Counted from the stretch's first letter, positions 22,039 to 32,280 are shown. The stretch is 64,000 nucleotides of DNA from Nemertoderma westbladi (GCA_032718475.1 JAUCBJ010007028.1:62001-126000), one strand, 5' to 3'. Translations and numbers: made by a program. The notes: generated by a model from the letters alone, not told the origin.

Positions 22039-22149
22039 GTAAGTTTGTTCTCAAAGCAGATTTGTCATATGTTTAGCTGTATAACAATAATGTTTGTAAA
22101 ATCCCAGTAGGTCTAACTACACTTAGAACTAACTACAGTATTATTGTTA

Positions 22150-23017
22150 AAGTACTGTCCTCTGAACCATCTCTGTGTACCAACTCCTCTGTGAGCTTCC
22201 ATACCCTCTTTGTTTACCAACTCCGCTCTGAGCTTCCATACCCTGTCTGTGTACCAACTCCTCTCTGAGCTTCCATACCTCCCTTTGTACGAATTCCTAT
22301 CTGGCTTCCGTACCATCTCTGTGTACCAACTCCTCTCTGAGCTTCCATCTCTGTGTACCAACTCCTCTCTGAGCTTCCATTACCCTCTCTGAGTAGGCCT
22401 ACGAATTCCTATCTGGCCTCCGTACCAGCTCTGTGTACCAACTCCTCTCTGAGCTTCCATACCCTGTCTGTGTACCAACTCCTCTCTGAGCTTCCATACC
22501 CTCTCTGAGTAGGCCTACGAATTCCTATCTGGCCTCCGTACCATCTCTGTGTACCAACTCCTCTCTGAGCTTCCATACCCTCTCTGTGTACCAACTCCTC
22601 TCTGAGCTTCCATACCCTCTCTGTGGACGAATTCCTATCTGTCCTCCGTACCATCTCTGTGTACCAACTACTCTCTAAGCTTCCATACCCTCTTTGTGTA
22701 CCAACTCCTCTTTGAGCATCCATACCCTCTCCTCTCTGTGTACGATTTCCTATCTGGCCTCCTTACCATCTTTGTGTACAAACTCCTCTCTGAGCTTCCA
22801 TACCCTCTTTGTTTACCAACGCATCTCTGAGCTTCCATATTCTCTCTGAATACGAATTCCTATCTGGCCTCCGTACCATCTCTGTGTACCAACTCCTCTC
22901 TGAGCCTCCATACCCTCTCTGTTAACCAACTCCTCTCTGAGCTTCCATACCCTCTCTGTGTACCAACTCCTCTCTAAGCTTCCATACCCTCTCTGTGTAC
23001 CAACTCCTCTCTGAGCT
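22150..23017. repeat. Minisatellite with 37-bp and 36-bp unit types
   Basis: Two related units alternate. The common 37-bp one contains caactcctctctgagcttcc and the 36-bp one contains gaattcctatctggcctccg. Both end in taccctctctgtgt-like sequence. About 23 units are present, with some carrying a gagtaggccta insertion. The long open frames over it on the minus strand are a by-product of the repeat. It lies in what would be the first intron of the secreted-peptide gene and ends abruptly in the copia-like fragment at about 23018. Confidence 0.95.
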
Positions 23018-23600
23018 TTTTGGTGAAAAAACAGCACGTCGTAATCCACCATGGCCAAATTTATAAACTGAATTTGAAGGCAATTCTTCAGGAGAGATAT
23101 GAAAATCATTATTCGAATGATTTTTGAATTTATTGTACCACGCCGTTCCACATACAGATCTTGTAGCCGCTGAATCAATAATTGCCGACCTTTCAGAAAT
23201 TATTTTGTCATTTGTGAAGGTAACATATGCATTTTCAATATGAAAAATATCCTCTGTATTTTCATTAATAGCATGCATTCCTGGACTATAAATACTGCTC
23301 AAATTGATAAACTCACTTCTCTCTCCCTTGGCATTGCAATTATTAATAAATGGTATATACTGCCACATCCCAAACAATTCATGGGTGTATTCATTCGTCT
23401 GTAAATTGGGTTAGGTTCCCTGGAAAAATTTGACGGTCCAGCATATTTGTTGAAACCGGGCCTACCAAACACATTATAACTTTGACGGATAGGATTCCTT
23501 TGAAAACGTTTCACACCCCGTTGGGTAGCTATAAAAGCACATTCTAAAGCCTGCATATTATCTTTATCTGACAAATCCTGTGTTCGCGGTATTTCAACTT
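23018..23600 (-). pseudogene. Gag zinc knuckle and protease fragment, probably Ty1/copia-like
   Basis: On the minus strand, one frame gives a basic Asn-rich segment and CLGCGSIYH; a frameshift near 23320 continues LLINCNAKGERSE, so the intact motif is C-x2-C-x4-H-x4-C. About 60 residues later comes SAIIDSAATRSVCGTAWYNK, a D-S-(G/A)-A-T-like aspartic protease site of the form seen in copia-type gag-pol (...D(S/T)...(K/S)(T/S)VCG..W), and then a VYKFGHGG block. The fragment stops at the minisatellite boundary, so RT is missing. The clade is a best guess. Confidence 0.6.
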
Positions 23601-23879
23601 TTCATAACGCGAGTTGAATATTTTTCGGATTTATTTATAATGAATATTCCAATATCAGTATGGGTGCGGGAACATGGAATTTGGGTATATTCAATGGACT
23701 GGGGTGATTCACAGGCGAATATTGGGGCGACTTACGGGGTACGGGACTCATATCAGATATGTAAGGGCCAAGGGTGGGAGGCAATATCAAGCAGTACTCA
23801 GGTTTACCTGAATACTATTAGGCCTAGCCAACTTCCTGCTGCCTGTAGAGGTGGATTTGGTAACTCGCTAGGCCTAGGG
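23601..23879. other. No feature recognised
   Basis: Between the copia-like fragment and the GC-rich repeats. No protein-like frame or repeat is seen. Confidence 0.5.
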
Positions 23880-24540
23880 ACAAGGACTGCCCTTAGCGGT
23901 CCCTGGCCAACAGCAGTTATTACGAGCCTGAATAAGGACTCGGAAAGCTTTCCGACTGCACCGGGGACTTGCGACGGATCGACCGACTAAACGGAGGAAG
24001 GGTTCGACGAGGACTGCCTTCCTGGAGTGGGTTCCACGACCGGCGTTAGTACGAGCCTGAATAAGGACTTGGAAAACTACCAACAGTTGGGACTCACGAC
24101 GGGCTGACAGACCCCTTGCCAAGCCGTACCGCTTTCCTGATGACCAATCCCTTCGGGGTTCGGGAAGGGTGGGATCGACACGCAACGGGGTCGAAAGAAA
24201 AAGGACCGGACTTTACTGGCCTACCGACTGTTTGGAGCAGCTTCTCGGCTGCCGAAGCGACTACGAGCCTGAAAAGGATTCGGAAAGCTTAGGTGGTTGG
24301 GTCCCTGTGATGAACCGACAGACCCCTAGCCAAGCCGTACCGCTTTCCTGATTACCGATCCCTTCGGGGTTAGGGAAGGGTGGGACGAACACCAACCGGG
24401 TCTACCGACTTGACTGACCCTTAGCCAAGCCGTACCGCTTTCCTGATGACCGATCCCTTCGGGGTTCGGGAAGGGTGGGACGGACACACAACAGGGTCGA
24501 CCGACACCGACACTACGGTACCGAGACTAGGACCAAGGGA
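23880..24540. repeat. GC-rich interspersed repeat block with a hairpin unit
   Basis: A unit of about 70 bp containing agccaagccgtaccgctttc, followed by cccttcggggttcgggaagggtgggac, appears three times (about 24116-24172, 24330-24391 and 24424-24481). The cccttc/gaaggg arms form a 6-bp stem around ggggttcg. A second word, acgagcctgaa.aaggac(t)tcgg, recurs at about 23919, 24051 and 24263. Such structure suggests a satellite or a non-autonomous DNA element. No coding potential is evident. Confidence 0.7.
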
Positions 24541-24759
24541 AAATGAGGAACATTAGTTAGGTAAAAATCTAAAGCGAACAGTGGGTAATTAAATAATGTA
24601 CTGTAGGAATTTATATTGTCGTATATTATTGTGAATATTTGGTGTATATTGATGTGGGGAAGCCCAACTTATTCTCAATCAAGATTCAACTACAGTAAAG
24701 GTTTCTGATCTACAAGCGTATAGACGTGTGTGCTTTGAGTTTGACAAGGCAATCCGTTC

Positions 24760-26396
24760 CTTTCACATGCAACAAGAATTGAAAATTCTATCTACGTAGT
24801 AAAAATAAAAAAGCATTATTTAAATACGCTAAGAGCCGTACAACAAATCGTAGCTCTATAGCCCCCTTAAAGAAAAAGGATGGTTCCCTAGCAACCACTG
24901 ACAAAGAAAAATGTGATTGTCTGATAACTCAATACTCATCTGTCGGTAATGTAGATAATGGTGAATTTCCTGTATTTAACCAGCAAACTGACGAAACTTT
25001 TGACATTCATTGCATTTCTGAATCTAAAGTTATTGATATCCTTGCTAAATTACAGTATAAATTTGGAGATACGCCAGACGACATTCCTGTTGCTACCTTA
25101 AAAATATTTAGATTTGAATTATGTTATCCATTGTGCATATTATTTAATGAATCACTCTTAACTGGTGCATTACCGAAGTGTTGGAAACAGGCCGATATTA
25201 CATCTGTCTACAAAAAAGGCGATGCGTCCATTGGTGCTAATTATCGCCCTATTTCCATCACTTCTTCAGTCTGTCGTGTTCTAGTACAAATCATAGTTCA
25301 TGAAATGTCGGGTTTTTTTAAAAAGGAACAATTTAATAACAGATGAACAATACGGATTTATTAAGGGCCGTAGAACTACCACTCAACTTTTAGACTGCAC
25401 CTATAATTGGGCAACTGCCCTTAATGCAAAATGTTTTACTGATGTAGTATACACAGACTATGCCAAGGCATTTGACTCTGTTGTGCCTAGTAAATTGTTA
25501 CTTAAACTTAAATGTTATGGAATTACAGGTAATTTGCATCGCTGGTTTGCCAGCTATTTAACTGATCGTGTTCAGCTAGTGAAAATAGGTGAAAGCTTTT
25601 CTAATTTTCACAAAGTTATATCGGGTGTAGCACAGGGTTCGTGTGTCGGTCCCCTATTATTTATTATTTTCATTAATGATATACCTACGCACCTTTCCGG
25701 TATTAATTCTAGGCTCTTTGCTGACGATGCCAAGATATTTTGTGCTTTTCGTAATATTGATAACCGTATATTACTGCAGAAAAATCTTGATATTTTTTCC
25801 AGTTGGTCTAGTGATTGGCAGTTGAATTTAGAAGAAACAAAATGTAAAAGCCTCACCCTTGGTAATGTAGCTATGCCTTCATCATATGGAATTAATGATA
25901 CGCAACTTGCAAATGTTAATTCGTATCGCGATCTTGGAGTGATTGTGTATAAGGATCTTAAATTTACAGAACATGTAATGACTATTACATCCTCTGCTTA
26001 TCGGTCTATAAATAAAATATTTCGATGCTTTTTAACTTCTAACGTTCAGGCATTATGATGTGCATATACAGCGTTTGTTAGACCCATTCTAGAGTACGCT
26101 AGCTGTGTCGAACCCATTTTATTCTGGCGCGCCATTTCTCGGCCTTACTGACAAAATTGAAGCGACTCAACGTTATTTCACCCGTAGACTATTCTATCGG
26201 TGTAAGTTGGATTGTGACATGTGGTATGTAGATAGGCTTTCATTTTTAAATTTGCAACCGCTGGAATTACGTAGGATCCATATTGATTTGGTGTACACTT
26301 ATAAAATAATGCATAATCTTTTAGACCTTGGTCCTGAAAAATACTTCCAGCGATCACTTTCAATTACTCGTGGCCACTCATATAAACTTCGAGGCA
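24760..26396 (+). pseudogene. RT of the CR1/L2-like LINE
   Basis: Successive frames read KNKKALFKYAKSRTTNRSSI, LAKLQYKFGDTPDDIPVATL, LPKCWKQADITSVYKKGDAS, GANYRPISITSSVCRV (R-P-I-S), then, after a frameshift at about 25345, EQYGFIKGRRTTTQLLD, VVYTDYAKAFDSVVPSKLLL (first catalytic Asp), SGVAQGSCVGPLLFIIFIND and RLFADDAKIF (the F/Y-A-D-D box). After a TGA near 26058 the thumb continues. The order and spacing match CR1/L2 RTs. The two catalytic Asp boxes are intact but one frameshift and at least one nonsense codon inactivate it. Confidence 0.88.
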
Positions 26397-26906
26397 CCGA
26401 GAATTAATCGGAAACTTAAGGTCCGATTATTTAGAGCAGCAGTAGTTCCAGTACTCCTCTACGGGAGTCCATGCTGGGCTCTAACTGCTGAGGACACCAA
26501 ATCTCTGGATGGCACATTCACAAGAATGCTACGCCGGGTTTATTGTGTCAAGTACAATGCACACATCTCCAACCAGACACTATATAACATTGGAGGTGTC
26601 TCATTGGTTCCCCCAAGCTTGTCACTAGAACAAAATCGGCTCCGCTTTGCAGGACATTGCTTTCTTCGTGAGGACCAGCCAGTGCATAATCTTGTACTTT
26701 GGCAGCCTCATGGAGTGAATAAGCATGGTGGACAGCCCATGACTTTCTTGAGACGCATCTTAAAGGACACTGGCCTTAAAGATGCGGATGATCTAGCAAA
26801 TGTCATGGGTGATAGGGAGTTGTGGCGGTGCAATTTTGTTGACAAGCTGGCACAGCATTCTTAAAAATGCAGCTGCAATGCAGCATGCCGATCCTAGTAG
26901 TAGTAG
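26397..26906 (+). mobile_element. 5'-truncated RTE-like insertion (510 bp) inside the CR1/L2-like LINE
   Basis: The insert begins ccgagaattaatcgg, equal to the start of the C-terminal domain of the full element at 16456-20049, and runs to its 3' end cctagtagtagtagt. It is flanked by TCGAGGCA at 26389-26396 and 26907-26914. It encodes NRKLKVRLFRAAVVPVLLYG through WRCNFVDKLAQHS without interruption and differs from the full copy at few positions, so it is fairly young. At the 5' junction CA is shared between target and element, a microhomology. Confidence 0.93.
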
Positions 26907-27081
26907 TCGAGGCATTAAATGGGCTACTAACCCAATATCGAATATGTTCTTTAATCGAGTTGTAAATATCTGGAATGACCTCACCGGTGATATTGTTACC
27001 AGTATTTCTGTGGAGCAATTTAAACTAAAACTTATTGAATGCGATCTCACTAAATACTGCAATTTTGATAGGAATTTGTAA
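26907..27081 (+). pseudogene. C-terminal end of the CR1/L2-like LINE ORF
   Basis: In frame after the duplication it reads IKWATNPISNMFFNRVVNIW, NDLTGDIVTSISVEQFKLKL and CDLTKYCNFDRNL, then TAA. The (R/N)VV..WN.L....V...S...FK..L pattern is the terminal signature of the Jockey/CR1/L2 group. Confidence 0.85.
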
Positions 27082-27319
27082 CTTGTTTCGTTGTAAATTT
27101 TTATTTCATTTAAATACTTTGTGCAATGCGTTGCATATTTTATATAAATTGATATTTACTTAAGCTAGAGAATCAGTCGCCTCGTTTACCGTGTTAACCT
27201 TTTTACTTTTGTCCTGGTCGGTACATTGTGCCTTTTATTGTGATTTTTAATGTTGTCTGTGCGCTACTCTAACTGGAGTTATCTCCGAATAATATATCTT
27301 ATCATATCTTATCTTAAAT

Positions 27320-27740
27320 CTATTTCTGAAACTCTGATGACTAAATACTTAGGGCTGTAGATTGATTCTGACATGTCTTGGAAAACACACACTAACTATA
27401 TAGTATATACACAAAAAAAATATCAAAATCCATGGGAATATTTTACAAGTTACGTTATGTCCTTACGCGGCAAATATTGCGTATGCTTTACTTTACATTA
27501 ATCCATCCTTACATCTTTTTTATGCTCTTATAGTTTGGGGTAACACATCATTCTTTCATTCACCCACTCAAGGTGTGTGTTAATAAAGTACTAAGAGATA
27601 TATTTTCCGACTCCCGATCCTCAGCTACTCAACTTTACAAATTTGATATATCCAACAATCCCAGCATTCAAGTCTCTCTAATTTATTTTCTGACATTCAC
27701 CCATATAATACGAGAGCGACATGACAACATCGAAAAATTA
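27320..27740 (+). pseudogene. Second CR1/L2-like LINE fragment, thumb region
   Basis: Across shifting frames the text reads TKYLGL-IDSDMSWKTHTNY, SKSMGIFYKLRYVLTRQILR, LIHPYIFYALIVWGNTSFF and SDIHPYNTR. K-Y-L-G-(V).(I)D..L.W..H and the HPYNTR block belong to the C-terminal third of CR1/L2/jockey-like ORF2. It is a different family from the previous LINE. Its end is displaced downstream by a minisatellite; see 28556-28650. Confidence 0.75.
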
Positions 27741-28555
27741 CTATCTCCCTAATGTCCGTCTCGTTGTCGCTCATTGCTCTTTACTATCTCCCTAATGTCC
27801 GTCTCGTTGTCGCTCATCGCTCTTTACTATCTCCCTAATGTCCGTCTCGTTGTCGCTCATCGCTCTTTACTATCTCCCTAATGTCCGTCTTGTTGTCGCT
27901 CATCGCTCTTTAATATCTCCCTAATGTCCGTCTTGTTGTTGCTCATTGCTCTTTACTATCTCCCTAATGTCTGTCTCGTTGTTGCTCATCGCTCTTTACT
28001 ATCTCCCTAATGTCCGTCTCGTTGTCGCTCATTGCTCTTTACTATTTCCCGAATGTATGTCTTATTGTCGCTCATTGCTCTTTACTATCTCCCTAATGTC
28101 TGTCTCGTTGTCGCTCATCGCTCTTTACTACCTCCCTAATGTCTGTCTCGTTGTCGCTCATCGCTCTTTACTATCTCCCTAATGTCTGTCTCTTTGTCAC
28201 TCATCGCTCTTTACTATTTCCCGAATGTCTGTCTCGCTGTCGCTCATCGCTCTTTACTATCTCACTAATGTCTGTCTCGTTGTCGCTCATCGCTCTTTAC
28301 TATCTCCCTAATGTCCGTCTCGTTGTTGCTCATCGCTCTTTACTATCTCCCTAATGTCTGTCTCGTTGTCGCTCATTGCTCTTTACTATCTCCCTAATGT
28401 ATGTCTCATTGTTGCTCATCGCTCTTTACTATCTCCCTAATGTCCGTCTCGTTGTCGCTCATCGCTCTTTACTATCTCCCTAATGTCCGTCTCATTGTCG
28501 CTCATTGCTCTTTACTATCTCCCTCTTGTCCGTCTCATTGTCGCTCATCGCTCTT
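27740..28555. repeat. 43-bp minisatellite, about 19 units, inside a LINE ORF
   Basis: Head-to-tail 43-bp units containing tactatctccctaatgtccg and gtcgctcat(c/t)gctctt, with scattered C/T changes. The array sits between two parts of the same LINE reading frame, and both borders share the unit sequence (ctatctccctaatgtccgtc on the left, cgctcatcgctcttt on the right). It therefore looks like an expansion of a segment that was originally LINE coding sequence or its insertion scar. Since 43 is not a multiple of three, it breaks the frame. Confidence 0.95.
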
Positions 28556-28650
28556 TCAAATTTCAGGGCGTCAAAATCTGTAATGACCTTCCCGAAAATA
28601 TTCTGGCTTCCAAATTGAAATATATATTTACAAAACTTTAAAAAAAATAC
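28556..28650 (+). pseudogene. C-terminal end of the second CR1/L2-like LINE
   Basis: Directly after the minisatellite, frames read FQ-GVKI-WNDLPENILASKL, then TKLLKKYLLDTPNS and TAA. The (G).KIWN.LP..I........F...LKKYLL pattern ends CR1/L2-type ORF2. It belongs with the thumb fragment at 27320-27740. Confidence 0.75.
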
Positions 28651-28821
28651 CTTCTTGATACGCCTAATTCTTAAATACTGATGAATTATTTCACTATAAG
28701 ATAGCATTTATAGTTTAACTTTAACGTAAAAACTTTTGAAAATCCGACGCATGTTGAGTAAGTTACAGTAATGTAATATGCCTATTCATATTTGTACACA
28801 TAAAACCCCTAGTTACTCTCG

Positions 28822-28900
28822 TGGCGTAGTGGTCAGATGGTTAAGGCGTTGGTTACATTACAGATAGGTTACGAGTTCGAATCCCAGTCGGGAAATTTGC
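28822..28900 (+). ncRNA. tRNA-derived module (SINE head or tRNA pseudogene)
   Basis: ctcgtggcgtagtggtcag and atggttaaggcgttgg resemble the A-box/D-arm of a Ser- or Leu-type tRNA, and gagttcgaatccc is a good B-box/T-arm. The acceptor and T stems do not pair well and there is no clean anticodon stem, so it is not a working tRNA gene. A pol III promoter could still be functional. The following DNA (see next entry) carries pol II-type boxes. Confidence 0.6.
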
Positions 28901-29640
28901 ATTTTGGGGCAATTTATTTTCATTTGGTACAAATTGGTAAGCCAATGAGGTGCGTACAACATATCGAATGATGAGTTGGGCCAATCATAGGGCATAGAAC
29001 ATCTTATTGCTCCAATGTGAGGCCATGGAATACTCTGGAAGGTTCTAGTAGATTCTATGTCCCAGATTTAGTATATAAAGGCTGGTTTGCCTTCGGTTAT
29101 CACACACACATACCTTGACCTTGCTTACAATTATCACTGCTTGTATAACTCTCTTGAATTGTTTCTTGTTGAAACTATTTTGTAAATCTGTTTGATAAAT
29201 CTTTGCTAAACTGTAAATACACTGCAAACTCCTGAACATGTTTTTCTTTGGTCCGACTTTGGGACAGCCAAACATCATGAAGATGGCCGCTTTAAGATGG
29301 CCGCCAACTTGCCATGCAGCGCCCGCTTTATGAGGAAGGTAAGACTTTGTTCGACGCCCTTGCCCGATGTAAGACCTATAGATCAGGGTAAGCGTGACGC
29401 CGTATTGGGACGCCGCAAAATTTAGGATCAAATAACTATAGTTTAGGCAGAACCATTTTGTCAGTCCTGCAAATCCCAGGTTACCTGTATACCTCACAGG
29501 TGCAAGCTATTGCCATTCGTCAGTGCGCAAGTACATATTAGGTACGGACAGCATACGTTCCATAATTTAGTGATTTGTTAGTACTGACTGTTTGGTACCG
29601 GTTCGCTTTGTGGAACATACATTAGTACACCCCCCCCCCC
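28901..29640 (+). promoter_or_regulatory. CCAAT/heat-shock-like/TATA region downstream of the tRNA-like module
   Basis: Three CCAAT words (about 28940, 28980 and 29010), a ctggaaggttctag stretch with GAA-nn-TTC spacing typical of a heat-shock element (about 29033-29046), and agtatataaaggctgg at about 29071 occur in the expected promoter order. No clear ORF follows. It could be the U3 of an LTR upstream of element D or a separate composite element. At 29628-29643 there is a C16 run. Confidence 0.4.
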
Positions 29641-29643
29641 CCC

Positions 29644-31691
29644 TGCCTGAAGTTAGTTATTTGATCAGGCAAGGAGTATTTCTGCTACCGGCACACCGCT
29701 TGGCCTAGGGAGGTTTTATTAATATCCTACCGCGCCTTGCCACGTACTGATAGGTATTTGCTGCTAACTACCGCAGCAACAAAGTTCTAGAATCAAATTT
29801 GTATACCAGATCAGCTAGCGTACGGTAGCAATTAACCCCTATTTCTTATCTTACAACCAGAATCTGGTATTTGTGCCGATCACGGGTGTAGTTACTAACA
29901 CCGTGGTTGCCCAGTTGAGTTGTGGATAGGAAGGAGAGAGCTTTGACGTCCTTTGTAAGTATAAAGTTCTACAAAACGCGACTAGCTTATTTTAGTAGCT
30001 AGCGCACGGTATTGTTTCGGTCAGAAAATTACTAAAACCTAGTAAAATGATATACACCAAAATTGTTTTATTGTAACACACCCACACACACACGCCCTAA
30101 AACATATTTACCCTTACAGTTCTACTAGTTATAGCGCACTTTAGATTACTTTAGGCAGAATTTATCTGTAATTTACTATTCGTATTTGTAAAATTAGGAT
30201 CAGATATTTAGTTATGGCAAGGGAGTATTTCATTATTTCGTTATTTACTGTTGTTTGCCTAGAGCAGCAGTATTGTTACATTAGGCACGACCCCTTTTAG
30301 ACTGATTCAGACAGGGAGATCAGTATTTTTACACTAGGGCTGTAACCCACCTAGGTCTTATATAAACCATATCAATCACACCGCGGCAAGTTACGGTATT
30401 TAGGACTGTCAGCGATAGTTAGGATTCGCTGCGCGGGGATTGTTTTCCCGTGAGTTTGGTCTGTTACTGTAACTGTACATCTGCCATACCGGTTAGAGGA
30501 CAGGTATCCTTTTGTCTAGTTCGTAGGCATTAGACCCGCTCACGTACATAGAATAGACACCAGGCTCTGCTCCTCGCCAGTAGTAGTTTGTGTATTGTAT
30601 CTGTTCGTTTAGATATCCTGGACTGGGATTTGTTGTCAGATAATGTACGAGCCCGTTTCATTACTAGAGTTTTACAGTAAGATACATTGTTACTAGGATC
30701 TGGTAAGCGGTATACTACTGGACTTTACGGTTAGAGATATTCTATAGCTTCGTATTAGTAGATTTGTAGGCCGTAGGGTAGTCCCGACCGTAGAGGACAC
30801 AACAGTGAGGTATATTTATTAAATATCTCGTCTGGAAGTGCGTGCGCATTTTAAAGTGAGATGTATAAATATAATAGTCTAGCTATTGTAAAGTACAGAA
30901 GTAGGAGATATTTAAAAAATTTAAGGTTAGTAAAATTAGTAATTTGTAGAACGTCCCCTGCTTCAGTAGGCTTTTAAGGTAGCTAGTAGTTTCGTATTTA
31001 ATATTTGACTAGCTAATAGTTAGTTTGTAGCAATTTGTTTAACTCCGTGTGTGTGCGGTGTTACTTTTCAGTACTCGAAAAGGTACATAAGGTTTAAAGA
31101 CCAAGTTGTATCGGTACCTAGGAAGATTTTTTGTAGAGTAGAAGTAAAACTCTCACCTTCGACTTTTCCTCACTCAAGTACTCATTTCTGGACCGCTTCG
31201 AGGATTAGACCGCTTTTCGCAAAGTTTGGGAGACACAAAATTTGTCCGCACTGCCGAAAAACGGAATGACCCACGTCCGGTTTGTATTTGGGAATTTGTA
31301 CGACTGGAAGATCAAAGGAGCGTAAGTTTTACGACTCGTGTTGTTCAAACTTAGAAAGCACAGTAGTTCTCAAAATTTGTGGGATTCACTGTCTAATTAG
31401 TAGTGTTGTTGGTACTTATTTTCCTGTTAGACGTTGCTGTTTTGCCTATTATTTGTACTTGTTGATCTACATTTTGGTAACGTATACCGTTATCTCACTT
31501 ATTTGTACAAATTTAGCCGGTAGGCTAGATTATTACTTGTTTTATTATATACTTTGTTAGTTTTATTTGTACCGGTTAGGGTATATATATGATATATATA
31601 TCAAGGTAAGTTTGACATTTGGACATTTTGACATTTCAACATTTCGATACTTTGACATTTTATTACCCGTACTTGACGTATATAATAAGAC
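29644..31691 (+). mobile_element. 5' LTR and leader of element D
   Basis: This region ends at the gag ATG of D (31692) and is colinear with the region upstream of gag in element E (62738-64000, minus). Shared blocks include ttaggattcgctgcgcggg (30422 here, 63760 in E), tcacaccgcggcaa with an upstream tatataaa box (30359 here, about 63838 in E) and (aca)cacacac near 30080 and 63950. The tatataaacc box with conserved surroundings is the likely LTR promoter. Exact LTR ends are not resolved because no 3' LTR of D is present in the window. Confidence 0.65.
30356..30366 (+). promoter_or_regulatory. Core promoter TATA box of the D/E LTR
   Basis: cttatataaacc is followed 16 bp later by tcacaccgcggcaagtta. 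Element E has the same pair (ccatataaatcacaccgcgg on its coding strand). Conservation between two otherwise diverged LTRs supports a functional promoter. Confidence 0.6.
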
Positions 31692-31741
31692 ATGAGTGAC
31701 ACATCACATTCGACTCAATAACCCCCTACCGACTATGACTC
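31692..31741 (+). pseudogene. Start of gag of element D (5' side of the nested insertion)
   Basis: ATG at 31692 reads MSDTSHSTQ, a TAA, then PPTDYDSC, and is cut in the next codon by element C. Element E begins its gag MSDKQDYTKNTPTDYDSCD, which proves the start. The frame resumes at 39640 as DPDRSTVDEPRTRTRES, again parallel to E (DADKSAAEEPLGKTREP). Confidence 0.9.
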
Positions 31742-31746
31742 GTGCG
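31742..31746. repeat. 5-bp target-site duplication of element C (partner at 39635-39639)
   Basis: GTGCG flanks the two LTRs. Deleting C and one copy joins ...gactcgtgcg to acccggac..., which restores the gag frame of D through the codons for S-C-D-P-D. Confidence 0.95.
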
Positions 31747-32270
31747 TGTGACGGGATCGACGGATCAATCCCGACCAGAGTAATTGTTTCGTACGCGTTG
31801 TCAAGCTGGTATAGGATGTTATGGATGATATATAATAATACAAGAGTTTACGTGTGATAGCGTGAGAGTTGTATAATAGCATAGGTTGAATAAGTTGAAT
31901 ACATAAACTGAATAATGATGGCATACCAGTGACAACGGTAAAACAATGTCCTCCTTCTACACTAAGACCGGTAGCTGACTAACTAAACTGCACAAATGAG
32001 AAACACCAACCGGTAATATACTGCTATGTTGACCCTATTGCCTAGCTGATGCCTCTCCTGTCCCCCCATTGGCTGATAACCTTGTTGGCGCCCTTTGAGT
32101 GTTTCCCCTTGCTGTTCTCTCTCTGTCAGGGGTGTAACCCCTGACCCCTATTGTGTGTTTCTCCTTCCCACTTTATTGGGGTGACACGAGGTTGGGTAAT
32201 CAACCTCGTGCTCCCAATATTGCTTAACGGCTCACTTTATGGGGTATTAGCGGAATTGGATAAGCTAACA
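31747..32270 (-). mobile_element. 3' LTR of element C
   Basis: On the coding (minus) strand it starts TGTTAGCTTATCC and ends CCCGTCACA, with TG...CA ends. It is 524 bp and lacks the 6-bp ctcact-type insertion of the other LTR. Confidence 0.95.
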
Positions 32271-32280
32271 CTCCCCCCCA
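32271..32280 (-). promoter_or_regulatory. Polypurine tract of element C
   Basis: Immediately before the 3' LTR the coding strand reads TGGGGGGGAG, the expected primer site for plus-strand DNA synthesis. Confidence 0.75.

Larger units (their letters stand above)
24690..27310 (+). mobile_element. CR1/L2-like LINE, 5'-truncated, split by an RTE fragment
   Basis: Plus-strand text gives an RT of the Jockey/CR1/L2 group and ends in an untranslated tail with atcttatc-type repeats at about 27290-27315. The endonuclease is missing, so the copy is 5'-truncated or decayed. It is interrupted at 26396/26907 by an RTE 3' fragment with an 8-bp duplication. Removing the insert restores an in-frame join, LRG-IKWATNPISNMF. 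Confidence 0.85.

Noticed and set aside
22113-23178. Minus-strand ORFs with repeated SSERSWYTE-like units
   Set aside because: Produced by the minisatellite; unit lengths of 36 and 37 bp break any conserved frame.
26328-26864. A single 178-codon gene across 26328-26864
   Set aside because: The frame is a fusion of the host LINE with the RTE insertion; the target duplication proves a junction at 26396/26397.
28822-28900. A functional tRNA gene
   Set aside because: A- and B-boxes are good, but acceptor and T stems do not pair and no anticodon arm can be drawn. Kept as a tRNA-derived module.
29045-29497. 150-codon minus-strand ORF between the tRNA-like module and element D
   Set aside because: No motif, unusual composition and no relative in the window; treated as non-coding.
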